Assembly (NCBI GenBank): GCA_903924465.1
Contig: CAIYBN010000092.1
Span: 1 to 64,000, forward strand
Reading direction: 5' to 3'
DNA: 64,000 nt
Source: an uncultured Myxococcales bacterium
Lineage (GTDB): Bacteria; Myxococcota_A; UBA9042
The notes beneath the pieces were generated by a model, which saw only the letters and a list, made by a program, of their open reading frames with translations, did no database searches and was not told where the DNA came from. Position 1 is the first letter of the stretch, and every line of letters begins with the position of its first letter. Positions 1-8,812 of this stretch are shown here, piece by piece. Both the position numbers and the translations under genes were made by a program.

Positions 1-426
1 CAGCGTTTCCGGGAGAAGTCCATGACATTACGGGCCGATTCACGCCAGCGGGTGGTACCTAGTTCGTGGCCGAATTCCGGCCCCATCCCGATGGCCGAAC
101 TCGGCCCTCGGTGGGTGGTTTACCGTGGCCGCGGACAGCCAATGGCAGGCCATTTCGCATAAGTAGCTAAATACTAACTATTCCTGCAACAAAATCCACG
201 TTGACCGCGTGCAGTCGTGTCCGCGACCTAATCTGCAAGTGTGGCAGGCCGTCGGCGCTGAGCCGCCAATTCACAACGGATCGAGTCCAGGGTCGGTGGC
301 AATCCGCTTGTCCGGCAACGCACGGGGCTGGGCGCGGCACACGATTCGCAAGTCGTTTGGCTGGGAAATTTCCACCGACCGGCGCGCGTTCCGGGTGCGC
401 ATTGCGCGCGCAAATGGAGACGGACT
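1..426. other. Left-edge stretch without a convincing gene
   Basis: No gene can be supported here. Frame 1 is open from the edge to a TAA at 160-162 (53 codons), so it could be the 3' end of a gene lying to the left, but its translation matches nothing I recognise. Two near-copies of a TGGCCGAAyTC-sGGCC element lie at 67-82 and 92-106. Each is close to palindromic, and the pattern resembles the repeated ends of IS21-family elements. A TTGACC at 201-206 is a possible -35 box for the DUF1566 gene at 427, but no -10 box sits at the usual spacing; TAATCT at 229-234 lies 22 bp away. Confidence 0.4.
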
Positions 427-879
427 ATGTTGAATCGAGCGATGAAATGGCTGACAACGGTGGTGCTTGTGACGGCGTCGACGATGGCAGCCGCCCAAAC
501 GCCGCAGAACGCGCGTTACCAGGTGAACCCCATTGTCGGCACCGTCTTCGACGGCATGACCAAGTTGACTTGGCAGCGCGACGTGAACGCGATTCCCGCC
601 ATGAGTCGGATCGACGCGAGCCGCTACTGCGCGAGCTTGGCGCTTGCCGGCAAGCGGTGGCGGCTGCCGACCGTCGTTGAATTGTGGTCGCTCGTGGATT
701 TGGGGCACGTGAGCCCGATGATCGACCCGGTCGCATTTGCGGACACGCCAGCGGAGAACTTTTGGTCGTCGAGCACACACCTCGGTTCGCGGGATTTGGC
801 TTGGAGCGTCGGTTTTGACGCCGGATCCAAGCACGGGCACCGCATGGACCTCACCATCCGCGTGCGCTGCGTGCGCTAG
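427..879 (+). CDS. Secreted single-module DUF1566 (Lcl-like) protein
   Basis: A 150-residue exported protein. Residues 1-23 are a classical signal peptide with hydrophobic core WLTTVVLVTAS and a likely cut after AAA. The rest is one DUF1566 module: TKLTWQRDV at 45-53, a Cys at 68, the hallmark WRLPTVVELWSLVD at 78-91, FWSSS at 112-116 and a terminal VRCVR. The family is extracellular and its function is unknown; in myxobacteria it often decorates larger surface lipoproteins, as in the 2104-residue protein at 17390-23704, which has four copies. The start is supported by GGAG about 8 bases upstream of the ATG. It appears monocistronic. Confidence 0.85.
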   Translation: MLNRAMKWLTTVVLVTASTMAAAQTPQNARYQVNPIVGTVFDGMTKLTWQRDVNAIPAMSRIDASRYCASLALAGKRWRLPTVVELWSLVDLGHVSPMIDPVAFADTPAENFWSSSTHLGSRDLAWSVGFDAGSKHGHRMDLTIRVRCVR

Positions 880-984
880 GCCTTCTGGCGACCGTTCCCA
901 AGCCCTCGGATCGGTCTGAACACAACACTACGATTCGCCACGGTTTTGCGTGCCAGCGTTCGTGGATTCTCCAAGGAGTGACAC

Positions 985-1635
985 ATGTGCACTCGGTGGA
1001 CGGTCTGGATGGCGATGAGCGTGGTCGTGACGTCCTGTAGCGGGCCCGACGTCCAGGTCGCGGAAGCCACGGTGGAAGGCCACACGGCGGAGGCTGCCAA
1101 AGAGCACGAGGCGGCCGCGGAGGACAGGGACAAATACGAAATGCAAGCGGAACGATTGACGCGGGCTGGCTGGGACGGTCCTGTCGGGCCAGAAGGTCCA
1201 CGTGGCTCTCTGGTCATGGTCAATCACAACGCGCCGCATCTCCTCGATGCCCAAGCGCATGAGCGCGCTGCCAAGCTTCACGAGAAGGCTGCGGCAGAAT
1301 TGGCGCAATTTGAAGAAGCGGAATGCCAGGGGATCTCGCCCGCGGAGCGCCAAAGTTGCCCGACACTGCTGAGCGACGTGGTCACGCCGCTGGCCAACGG
1401 GATCTGCATCCACGTCGGGCAGAAACGCGCGGCTGGCGTGCTCGCCTACCTCCGCTGCCATTTGGCTTTCGCTCGGGCTCACGGCTACGGTGGCGCTTCG
1501 CTCTGTGCATTTGCGATTCCTGATGTGACGGCTCAGGCGACCGCCGACTACAAGGGTGTGGAATTGACCAGCCAGAATCCGCAAGCGGTCAAGATTCTGC
1601 AGTCGCTTGTTCTGGCGCCGTTTCACGGCATCTAG
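985..1635 (+). CDS. Putative lipoprotein with helical Ala/Glu/His-rich segments
   Basis: A 216-residue protein with a short lipoprotein signal: MCTRWTVWMAMSVVVTSC with lipobox VTSC and Cys18 as the predicted lipidated residue. Residues 25-50 and about 88-115 are charged, alanine-rich and probably helical or coiled-coil (HEAAAEDRDKYEMQAER, HERAAKLHEKAAAELAQFEE). They are separated by a short collagen-like GPVGPEGPRG stretch near residue 70. The C-terminal half has several cysteines (positions 112-165) and no motif I recognise. AAGGAG lies 7 bases upstream of the ATG. Function unknown; probably anchored in the envelope. Confidence 0.7.
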   Translation: MCTRWTVWMAMSVVVTSCSGPDVQVAEATVEGHTAEAAKEHEAAAEDRDKYEMQAERLTRAGWDGPVGPEGPRGSLVMVNHNAPHLLDAQAHERAAKLHEKAAAELAQFEEAECQGISPAERQSCPTLLSDVVTPLANGICIHVGQKRAAGVLAYLRCHLAFARAHGYGGASLCAFAIPDVTAQATADYKGVELTSQNPQAVKILQSLVLAPFHGI

Positions 1636-1792
1636 CGTTCGCCGTCAGGGCGAAGCGATTGATGACCGACGCATGACAGACTTAGCTTGCGCCAAGATTT
1701 CGCAGGTATGCTGTCGCGAATGGCGCCCATCAGTTCGTCGGCAAAGCGTCGACCGCAGGATTGCACAAGGGCCCGCGGAAACGCAGTTTGTC

Positions 1793-2242
1793 ATGTGGCA
1801 GGTCAAGCCCAAGCACCATGCTGTTCGTGCCGCTGCGACCCTCGCACTGACGCTCTTTGCGTTCCGGACTCTCGCACTTCACTCGGCCTGCGCGTGTGGC
1901 CATTGCAATCAGCCGGCGTCGGCGAGCCCGCAGCCTGTCGCGGCGGTCCCCGTTACGGAGCATGCGTGCTGCCATCCTCAGGAAGCCCCGCCGGCCTCGC
2001 CGGGCACAGAGTTGCATGACCCAGGCTGCACGTGCGGCGATCAAGTGGAACACGCGCCGGTCATCTGCGCGGATTCAAAAGCGAGCACTGGGCTGGACCC
2101 GCTCGCGGTCTGGCTGACGGTGACGCCGCTGCGGGTGGAGGCTGAACCGCAGTCGCGCGAGTCCCTGACCTGGCACCGGGCGACGGGTCCGCCCGGATCG
2201 CGCGTCAGCCTGTTTCTGCGTTTTCGCGCACTCCTGAGCTAG
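1793..2242 (+). CDS. Small Cys/His-rich protein with one N-terminal membrane segment
   Basis: A 149-residue protein read from the ATG at 1793. An upstream in-frame start at 1607 would overlap the previous gene. Residues 10-28 are hydrophobic (AAATLALTLFAFRTLAL) and could be a signal anchor. They are followed by a Cys/His-rich segment, CACGHC near 32-37, HACCH near 55-59 and CTCG near 77-80, of a kind often seen in metal-handling or metal-responsive proteins. The C-terminal third has no cysteines. I do not recognise a family, and metal binding is only a guess from the spacing of Cys and His. No clear promoter was found. Confidence 0.5.
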   Translation: MWQVKPKHHAVRAAATLALTLFAFRTLALHSACACGHCNQPASASPQPVAAVPVTEHACCHPQEAPPASPGTELHDPGCTCGDQVEHAPVICADSKASTGLDPLAVWLTVTPLRVEAEPQSRESLTWHRATGPPGSRVSLFLRFRALLS

Positions 2243-2461
2243 CCGAGTTGGCTGGGCGATTTGCCGTTTGGCCGATTGTGCCCGCGCGTTGACCTGTCGT
2301 GGTCCACGCGCCTGCCGCATCCACGATTACTTCTCTCGATCTGCTTCCAGCCTTGTCCGCTGGGCCAACCTGTTTCGCCGCCGCGGTTTGCGCCTTTGAC
2401 GCGATTGCATCCGTCGGCCAGGTCCGCGTGTGTGCGTGTGCGTCACCCTCAGGAGTTGTCC

Positions 2462-4174
2462 ATGAGCCGTTCTGCCCTTCGCTTTCTTGTTACCGGCTGT
2501 GCCGCACTCGCTGTGCTCGGCACGGCGAGCTCAAGCTACGCCATTCCGGCGTTCGCGCGCCGTTACCAAACATCCTGCCAGACCTGCCACATCGCATTTC
2601 CGCGACTGACACCGTTCGGCGAGGCGTTCCGGCGCAACGGTTTCCGCTTCCCCGGCGGCGGCGACACGACGGCGGTCAAAGAGGAGCCGATCGCGCTGGG
2701 CAACGACGCGCAGAAGGAGTTGTGGCCCAAGGCGGTGTGGCCCAGCGAGATTGCGGCGTCGCTGCCGCTGTCGGTAGTCGTGGATGGCAAGGCGACGTTC
2801 GGGCCAAACCCGGAAGAGCACATGAACGTGGTCGGCGCACCGGCCCCCGCGGCGATGGCTGGGATGGACATGCCGCCCGCCAACACCGGCAAGCTCGGCT
2901 TTGACACGCTGGGCGGCCACGTTGGTCTGCGCGGTGGCGGCGCGATGGGCGACGTCGTCTCGGTGTTCGCGTCAGTGGACGTCGGGGGCCACGAGCCGAT
3001 CTCCGTGGAGCGCGGCTGGGTGAACCTGACGCCCGCCGGTCCGACGGCCGTGCAAATCCGCGTCGGCCGCTTCGAGCCCTCGCTGCACGGTGTGTCGATC
3101 CACCGCAGCCTGTTCATGCACCAGTTGCGCCTCCAGACGACGTCGGTGGGGCTGAATCCGTGGATGCCGGAGCCGAACCAGACTGGCTTGGAAGTGTCGG
3201 GTGTCGCGTTGGGGCGCATCGGCTGGGACGTCGGCGTCGTCGACAACGCCGCGGGCACGCGTTTCCTGCGCAAAGACGCGTACGCCCGGGCGGAGTACAA
3301 GCTCGGCGGCCTGCGGCTGGACGGACTGGAAGCCGAGGCGACGGGCGCGCCATGGTCGGAACGCAGCCTGCTCATCGGCGCCTCGGTCTACTCCGGCAGA
3401 GCGTCCATCGAGGGCACGCACGACGACGATTTCCTGCGCGTTGGCGTCGATGCCCATGCGATCTGGGACGACCTCCTGCTGAACCTCGTCGCCGTGCGCG
3501 AACACCACGACCAGCCGACGGCGAACCTGGGTTCGGCCATGCAGATGGACCTGTTTCTGGCCGAGCTGACCTGGATGACGACGCCCGTGTTCTTTCCAAC
3601 CGCGCGCTTTGAGATGTCCCGGCTGGACCACAACGCGACCGTCGACACGGGCGGGCTGGGTTCACTGCTGTTTTGCGCCGTGGTGCGGCCGAATGTCGTC
3701 CTGCGTCTCGAAGTCGATGCCGGCGCCGATCGCCGCGATTTCCTGTGGAAAGTCGGCTGCGCGGCACGTGGCGTGGCGACCCTGGAAGCAGCAGGTTCAA
3801 CGCTGCGGTTTGCCAAGGCGCCGGTCTCCCATGGTCCGGCGCAGCGGCGCATGCTCGGCGATTTGGCGCGTTTTCCACCCGGTGCGCCGGTCTACGTTGA
3901 GGATGCCGGCGTGTTTGTGCTCCGCGATGCCCAGGGCATGCGCGCGCTCTCGGCGACCTGCACGCATCTGGGTTGCACCGTGCGCACGGACCGCGAAACC
4001 GGCGGCTTCGTCTGTCCGTGCCACGGCAGCCGCTACGACGCCGAAGGCAAGGTCATCGCTGGACCCGCGCCCGCGTCGCTGCCTTTTGTCCGCGTCGAGC
4101 AGGATCGCCGCGGCCGATTGCTGGTCGATTTGGGCGCGCCGGTCGACGCCGATCTCCGCACCAAGGTGGGGTAG
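2462..4174 (+). CDS. Haem c / beta-barrel protein fused to a Rieske iron-sulphur domain
   Basis: A 570-residue protein with two normally separate parts. Residues 1-27 are a signal peptide. [10 protein letters not shown] holds one CxxCH haem site (Cys39, Cys42, His43) typical of the haem-bearing N-terminus of some outer-membrane porin-like proteins, and residues ~130-415 look beta-rich. From ~420 the sequence switches to a typical Rieske start (RRDFL at 424-428, a weak hydrophobic segment) and a complete 2Fe-2S site: CTHLGC at 500-505 and CPCHGS at 518-523, giving ligands Cys500, His502, Cys518, His521 and disulphide Cys505/Cys520. In related clusters the Rieske protein is a separate membrane-anchored gene before cytochrome b. 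The abrupt change suggests an in-frame deletion fused two genes, or a chimera. AGGAG upstream of the ATG at 2462 sets the start. Confidence 0.75.
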   Translation: MSRSALRFLVTGCAALAVLGTASSSYAIPAFARRYQTSCQTCHIAFPRLTPFGEAFRRNGFRFPGGGDTTAVKEEPIALGNDAQKELWPKAVWPSEIAASLPLSVVVDGKATFGPNPEEHMNVVGAPAPAAMAGMDMPPANTGKLGFDTLGGHVGLRGGGAMGDVVSVFASVDVGGHEPISVERGWVNLTPAGPTAVQIRVGRFEPSLHGVSIHRSLFMHQLRLQTTSVGLNPWMPEPNQTGLEVSGVALGRIGWDVGVVDNAAGTRFLRKDAYARAEYKLGGLRLDGLEAEATGAPWSERSLLIGASVYSGRASIEGTHDDDFLRVGVDAHAIWDDLLLNLVAVREHHDQPTANLGSAMQMDLFLAELTWMTTPVFFPTARFEMSRLDHNATVDTGGLGSLLFCAVVRPNVVLRLEVDAGADRRDFLWKVGCAARGVATLEAAGSTLRFAKAPVSHGPAQRRMLGDLARFPPGAPVYVEDAGVFVLRDAQGMRALSATCTHLGCTVRTDRETGGFVCPCHGSRYDAEGKVIAGPAPASLPFVRVEQDRRGRLLVDLGAPVDADLRTKVG

Positions 4175-4177
4175 CGC

Positions 4178-5070
4178 ATGCGCCAGCTGCTCAAGCACAT
4201 CCACGCGTCGATTTTCCGCATCGGCTGGCCGAAGAAGGCGATGGCCTCGTCGATCACGCCGCACATCCATCCGCCCAAGGTGCGGCCGGCGGCGCTGAAG
4301 TTCCGGGCGACGTGGGCGCTGGGCGTCATCTCGGTCGTGCTGGCCGGCATGCTGACGGCGACGGGCGCCTACCTGATGTTCTACTACTACCCGCATCCCG
4401 ACGTAGCGTGGCGGTCGATGAAGGACCTCGCGTTCGTCGTGCCATTCGGCGTCATCACCCGCAATCTGCACCGCTGGGGCGCTCACGCGATGGTCGCAAT
4501 CGTCACGCTGCACATGCTGCGGGTGTTCCCGTCGGGCGGCTACAAACCGCCGCGGGAGGCGAATTGGGTCGCGGGCGTGGGTCTCTGGGTGCTGACGCTG
4601 GCGCTGTCGTTTACCGGCTACCTGCTGCCGTGGGATCAGCGCGCATACTGGCGGTGACCGTGGGCGCGAACATGGCTGGAGCCGTGCCGTGGCCGGGCAA
4701 GCCGCTGCGCATGCTGCTGCTGGGGGACATGACGGTCGGCGAGGCGGCGCTCCTGCGTTTCTACGTGCTGCACTGCGTCCTCCTGCCGCTGCTGCTGTTT
4801 GGACTGGTCGGCTTTCACCTGTTCCACGTGCGCAAGGATGGTGGGCTGGTCGTCGCGGAACATGATCCGGAAACGGTCACCGCCAAGACCGGATCTCGCC
4901 TGCCGTCGTGGCCGCATCTGGTGTACCGCGAATTCATCGTGGGCTTGCTGACGACCGCCGCGTTGCTGTTGCTGTCGCTGGTCGCCAACGCGCCGCTGGA
5001 GCCACTGGCGGATCCGTCGCGCACGCCGAATCCGGCCAAAGCGCCGTGGTATCTTCTCGGCATTCAGGAA
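4178..5070 (+). pseudogene. Cytochrome b of a bc-type complex, frameshifted and 3'-truncated
   Basis: The first frame (4178-4657) encodes the cytochrome b N-terminus with a transmembrane segment, haem ligand region [16 protein letters not shown] and the family motif GYLLPWDQ. It stops at TGA 4655-4657 right after DQRAYW. Adding one G to the GG at 4650-4651 would continue as [13 protein letters not shown], the expected family sequence, which does run on in the next frame from 4651. That part carries the second ligand region (LHCVLLPLLLFGLVGFHLF) and ends at APWYLLGIQE (5070), where the family normally continues with further membrane helices. Instead, cytochrome c sequence begins within 5 bases. 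The gene follows the Rieske fusion by 3 bases. It is either an inactivated gene or carries sequencing or assembly errors. Confidence 0.75.
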
Positions 5071-5077
5071 CACGCGC

Positions 5078-6121
5078 ATGCCCGGGTTCAAGCTGTCGGC
5101 AGAGGATGCGGCGGACATCAGAGCGTACGCCGCGGAACAGTGGGTCCCGGACACTGGCGTGCTGCCTTGGCAGAAGTTCGACGGCGAGGTGAATCCGCAG
5201 CTCGCGCCCAAGGGTCAGCAGCTCTTCACCGACTTGGGCTGTGGCGGTTGTCACCTGATCGCCGGCAAGCGTGCGCCGCCTTCCGCACCCGCGCTGGACC
5301 GCTTCGGCGACCGGCGTCTGAGTGACTTGTCCACCACCGCGAAAGGCCGCAGTTTCGCCGACGCGCCGGCGTGGGTCGCGCAGGAACTCGTCGATCCGCG
5401 CGCCTTTGACCTGCCGGGCGTGCAACCGGCGAAGATGCCGACATTCCCGGACGTGACGCCGAACGAAGCTTTGGCGCTTGGCATCGCGGTCAGTGCCCAG
5501 CACGCCGTGCCGCCGCCCGAGCCATGGGTTCGTCACCACGAGCCAGCGCCGTTTCAAGCACCGCCGGGTGAGACGGGCCGGCTGATCGCGCGCTTCCGCT
5601 GTCTATCGTGCCACCGGATCGGCGGGCAGGGTGGTGACGTCTCGCGGATTCCGCTGGACAACGTCGGTGCGCGGCTGCAGCGGTCCTGGCTGGAGCATTT
5701 CCTGCACGATCCGGTGACCGTGCGCATGGATCAGGCCGAGCGTATGCCGCTGCTCGGGCTGACTGAGGACGAAGCACGCCTGTTGGCCGGCTGGCTGGAG
5801 CCCACGTTCGGCGACGATTGCATCAGCGGGGTGGCGGTGTTCCTGCCGGCTGAGGTCACGGAAGGTAAAGCGCTGTTTGCGCAGCACAAGTGCGACGAAT
5901 GCCATGTCGGCGATGGCAGCGGAACGATGAAAGGACCAACGCTCGATGGCGCGGCGCAGCGGTTGCGTCCGGGCTACGTGGTGGCGCTGCTGCGCGATCC
6001 CGCCGTTGTGCCGGAGAACCGCCATGCCGGCCCTCGCCATTCAGACGCTGCGGCCCGGTCGCTGGCGGCCTACGTGCTGAGTCTGTCGGGCGCACCGCTC
6101 TGGCCGGGAGCGTCGCACTGA
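5078..6121 (+). CDS. Multihaem c-type cytochrome, 5'-truncated remnant
   Basis: The open frame encodes 347 residues with three CxxCH sites: Cys55-Cys58-His59, Cys175-Cys178-His179 and Cys272-Cys275-His276. Met ligand candidates for the first two domains are KMP (Met120) and RMP (Met223). The first residues, MPGFKLSAEDAADIRAYA, look like the Met-ligand tail of a fourth cytochrome c domain whose haem site and signal peptide are missing. The ATG at 5078 is therefore probably an internal Met, not a start. In the third domain the expected MPALAIS motif is present only out of frame (ATG at 6024), as if a +1 shift near 6021-6024 and a -1 shift near 6040 compensate each other. A protein without a signal peptide could not be matured, so this copy is probably non-functional as written. 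Confidence 0.65.
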   Translation: MPGFKLSAEDAADIRAYAAEQWVPDTGVLPWQKFDGEVNPQLAPKGQQLFTDLGCGGCHLIAGKRAPPSAPALDRFGDRRLSDLSTTAKGRSFADAPAWVAQELVDPRAFDLPGVQPAKMPTFPDVTPNEALALGIAVSAQHAVPPPEPWVRHHEPAPFQAPPGETGRLIARFRCLSCHRIGGQGGDVSRIPLDNVGARLQRSWLEHFLHDPVTVRMDQAERMPLLGLTEDEARLLAGWLEPTFGDDCISGVAVFLPAEVTEGKALFAQHKCDECHVGDGSGTMKGPTLDGAAQRLRPGYVVALLRDPAVVPENRHAGPRHSDAAARSLAAYVLSLSGAPLWPGASH

Positions 6122-6194
6122 CCGGATCCGCAGGATGGCGCCGGGCCCATCTGCCCCGGGCCCCGACGCTCGGAACCCGTCAAAAAATCCTTGC

Positions 6195-6223
6195 TTGACC
6201 GCCGGTTCGCGCGCGGTCAGACT
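6195..6223 (+). promoter_or_regulatory. Sigma70-like promoter of the vWA lipoprotein gene
   Basis: TTGACC (6195-6200), 17 bp, CAGACT (6218-6223). The same -35/-10 pair, TTGAC and CAGACT with 17 bp, recurs at 35497-35525. It places the transcript start near 6230, about 28 bases before the TTG at 6258. Confidence 0.55.
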
Positions 6224-6257
6224 GGCGGAGTCGCGGTGCGGCGTGCGGGGGTGCGAC

Positions 6258-7898
6258 TTGAAACGGCGAATGATTTCGTATGCGTGCGCCATCGAATTTG
6301 GCAGTTTTGCGTGTCTTCTCGCGCGGTTCGTGCTCAGCGGCGCGTGCTTGAGTGCATGCAGCAACCCGAGTTCCAACACGGGCGGCTCCAAGTACAGCCT
6401 GCCGGACGGCGTTGGCGACGTCCATGTGTCCGCGCCGATTCCGTGCACCGGTACTTGCCCGGTGCACGCCGCCAGCAGCGGCACGTGCGACGGCGGATTC
6501 TGTGCGTACACCTGCTACGCCGGCTTTCTGGATTGCGATGGCAACGTCGACAACGGCTGCGAGGCGGACGGCACGACGAGTGCCAGTCACTGCGGCACCT
6601 GCGACAACGCGTGTCCGAGCGCGGCAAACGCCGCCGCGCAATGCATCAAATCCACCTGTGCTTTGACGTGCGACCCGGGCTGGTCGGATTGCGTCCCCGG
6701 CAGCGATGGCTGCGAAACCGCGACGGATACCAGCCCCGACCACTGCGGCGATTGCACGACTGTCTGCGCCAGCGGCCCGCATTCCAAACCGGCGTGTCAA
6801 GGCGGCACCTGCGGTTTGCTGTGTCAAGTCGGCTATTCCGACTGCAACAACGACCCGACCGATGGCTGTGAAACCAATACCGCGTCGGATCCAAATCACT
6901 GTGGCGCCTGCGGACTCTCCTGCAAAGACGTCGCGTGCGTCGCAGGTTCCTGCGTGTGCGCGTCGACCTCGAGCTCGGCCACGCTCGTGCCGCTCGACAT
7001 GTACATCATGATGGACCAATCCAAATCGATGAACGAAGCCACGGGCACGCCGGGCGTCGACAAGTGGCAGGCGATTTCGCAGGCCATCAGCGCGTTTGTG
7101 GGCGATCCCAAATCTGCTGGCATCGGCGTGGGCATCCAGTACTTCGGCTTGCCTGGAGGCGGCGGTGGTGGCGGCAAGGATTCCTGCAACGCGAGCGTTT
7201 ACGCCACACCCGCGGTTGTGATCGCTTCCCTGCCGGGCAATGCCGGCGCGATCACCCAGTCCGTCGCGCAACATGGCCCGACGACATCGACGCCCACGGC
7301 ACCGGCTCTGCAAGGCGCCATCAACTATGCCAAATCCTACGCAGCCGCACATCCCGGCCATACAGTCGTCGCGGTTCTTGCCACGGATGGCCAGCCGACC
7401 GAATGCAGCCCGACCGCCATTCCATCCATCGCGGCCATTGCGGCGGCAGGCGCGTCCGGCACGCCGAAGGTCCTTACGTTCGTCATCGGCGTCGGCAGTT
7501 CCTTGTCCAACCTCAACGCCATCGCGGTAGGTGGCGGCAGCAAACAGGCTTTTGTCGTCGATCAGGGCGGCAACGTCGTCCAGCAGTTTGAAGCGGCGCT
7601 ACAGGCGATTCAGGGCCAAGCGATTGGCTGCGCTTATGGCATCCCGCAGCCCGCCGCCGGTCAGACGCTGGACGTCAAGAAGCTCAACGTTCAGGTTACG
7701 CTCGGCGGCGTGCAAACCATCTTGACCTACGGCGACTCGGCAGCAACGTGCGATCCGGCCAAGGGCGGCTGGTATTTTGACGATCCGGCGGCGCCAACGA
7801 AGATTCTGCTGTGCCCAGCCACGTGCACGGCCGTCACCGGGAAGGCGGATGCGCTCGTCGATGTCCTGCTCGGTTGCGCGCGGTCCGGCGGAAATTGA
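6258..7898 (+). CDS. Cys-rich lipoprotein with a C-terminal von Willebrand A domain
   Basis: About 546 residues from the TTG at 6258; an ATG at 6270 is equally possible. Upstream starts lie before the promoter and are unlikely. The N-terminus is basic then hydrophobic and ends in a lipobox-like LSAC. Residues ~45-240 form a Cys-rich region of repeated units (DCDGNVDNGCEADG, HCGTCDNAC, DPNHCGACGLSC) like the metal-binding or structural repeats of myxobacterial surface proteins. A von Willebrand A domain follows: DMYIMMDQSKSM carries the MIDAS DxSxS and LATDGQPTEC the later MIDAS Asp. A glycine run (GGGGGGG) sits after the first strand. Likely an extracellular, metal-dependent adhesion or binding lipoprotein; the ligand is unknown. 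Confidence 0.75.
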   Translation: MKRRMISYACAIEFGSFACLLARFVLSGACLSACSNPSSNTGGSKYSLPDGVGDVHVSAPIPCTGTCPVHAASSGTCDGGFCAYTCYAGFLDCDGNVDNGCEADGTTSASHCGTCDNACPSAANAAAQCIKSTCALTCDPGWSDCVPGSDGCETATDTSPDHCGDCTTVCASGPHSKPACQGGTCGLLCQVGYSDCNNDPTDGCETNTASDPNHCGACGLSCKDVACVAGSCVCASTSSSATLVPLDMYIMMDQSKSMNEATGTPGVDKWQAISQAISAFVGDPKSAGIGVGIQYFGLPGGGGGGGKDSCNASVYATPAVVIASLPGNAGAITQSVAQHGPTTSTPTAPALQGAINYAKSYAAAHPGHTVVAVLATDGQPTECSPTAIPSIAAIAAAGASGTPKVLTFVIGVGSSLSNLNAIAVGGGSKQAFVVDQGGNVVQQFEAALQAIQGQAIGCAYGIPQPAAGQTLDVKKLNVQVTLGGVQTILTYGDSAATCDPAKGGWYFDDPAAPTKILLCPATCTAVTGKADALVDVLLGCARSGGN

Positions 7899-7939
7899 CG
7901 GCTCAACGGGTCGGATCAAGCAGGAATTGGATTCGTGGC

Positions 7940-8779
7940 CTACAACGGCGGTGCACCGGGACCGGTGACCAAATCGACCAGTTCCGCATGGACGAGACCG
8001 TTGGACGCCAACGTGCGTTCGGCAAAGAGGTCGAGCGGTCCGCCGTGGAAGTTGGAGGTCATGCCGCCAGCGGCATGCAGAATGGCGCAGCCTCCCGCGA
8101 CATCCCACGGCTGCAGGCCGAGTTCGTAGTACGCGTCGAGACGTCCGGCAGCGACGTCGCAGAGATCCAGCGCCGCCGCACCGCCGCGCCGAACGCAATG
8201 TGAGCGTTCCAGCGCGCGACCCAACCACGCCAGCAACTGCGGCAGCCGTTCGCGCCGATCGTACGGAAAGCCGGTTGCCACGAGCGACGTAGCCATCGCC
8301 GGGACGCGCGAAACGTGGATGGGAAGGCCGTTGCACGTCGCTGGCACGTCGACGCCACCGACGAAGAGTTCCCGACGCGCGGGCGCCAAGACCACGCCGA
8401 GCACTGGCTGGCCGAAGTGCAGCAAACCAATGGAAACATTGAAATTTGGATGCGAGTGGGCAAAGTTCGTCGTGCCGTCGAGCGGATCCACGACCCAACA
8501 CCAGGGCAGCGTCGGCACGCGCGCACGCATCGCCTGTGCGCCCGCGCGGCCATCCGCCTCTTCTGCAAGGATTGCATCCTGCGGAAACGCCGACCGCAGT
8601 TCGGAGAGCACGGTTGCCTCCGACTCCCGATCCGCAATCGTCACCAGATCCACCGGCGACTTTTCCTCAAAGCGTTCCAGCTTGCCGTAGTGACGCATCA
8701 GCACGGCGCCAGCCTGTTCCGCTGCCCGCAAGGCGATCTTGAGTCGTCCCGCCATCTCTGCCATCGGTACTTGCGCCAT
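7940..8779 (-). CDS. Inositol monophosphatase family phosphatase
   Basis: A 279-residue soluble enzyme of the usual family length. It has the Mg-binding motifs of the inositol monophosphatase superfamily: Glu73-Glu74 (AEEAD), WVVDPLDGTTNFAH at 95-108 with Asp98 and Asp101, and GLQPWDVAGG at 221-230 with Asp226. The expected reaction is hydrolysis of myo-inositol 1-phosphate to inositol and phosphate, although the family also includes NADP, PAP and histidinol-phosphate phosphatases. The inositol-phosphate synthase gene at 11358 supports the inositol role. The ATG at 8779 has GGAGG 6 bases upstream. The promoter and a palindrome lie just upstream, divergent from the DUF4833 gene. Confidence 0.9.
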   Translation of the reverse strand: MAQVPMAEMAGRLKIALRAAEQAGAVLMRHYGKLERFEEKSPVDLVTIADRESEATVLSELRSAFPQDAILAEEADGRAGAQAMRARVPTLPWCWVVDPLDGTTNFAHSHPNFNVSIGLLHFGQPVLGVVLAPARRELFVGGVDVPATCNGLPIHVSRVPAMATSLVATGFPYDRRERLPQLLAWLGRALERSHCVRRGGAAALDLCDVAAGRLDAYYELGLQPWDVAGGCAILHAAGGMTSNFHGGPLDLFAERTLASNGLVHAELVDLVTGPGAPPL

Positions 8780-8792
8780 CCGCGCCTCCAGA

Positions 8793-8806
8793 CCCGAACG
8801 TTCGGG
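8793..8806. promoter_or_regulatory. 14-bp perfect palindrome, candidate operator
   Basis: CCCGAACGTTCGGG is perfectly self-complementary. It begins 7 bp downstream of the -10 box of the phosphatase promoter (8813-8818), at or just after the expected transcript start and 13 bp before the ATG. A dimeric repressor site is the simplest reading; a 5' hairpin is also possible. It lacks the 4-bp gap of the CGAAC-N4-GTTCG LexA box. Confidence 0.4.
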
Positions 8807-8812
8807 CGCGTC

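Noticed and set aside
3973..5325. A 450-codon open frame on the plus strand
   Set aside because: It is a composite. The first part is a shadow of the Rieske and cytochrome b genes, the middle is true cytochrome b sequence after the frameshift, and the end is out of frame with cytochrome c. It was treated as part of the damaged cytochrome b gene.
6136..6170. GC-rich inverted repeat GGGCCC...GGGCCC after the cytochrome c gene as a terminator
   Set aside because: The stem is short with mismatches outside the core and no T tract follows on either strand; this is not enough to call an intrinsic terminator.
8793..8806. The palindrome as a LexA/SOS box
   Set aside because: The CGAAC and GTTCG halves are fused without the 4-bp spacer of the known box, and the downstream gene is not a DNA-damage gene.
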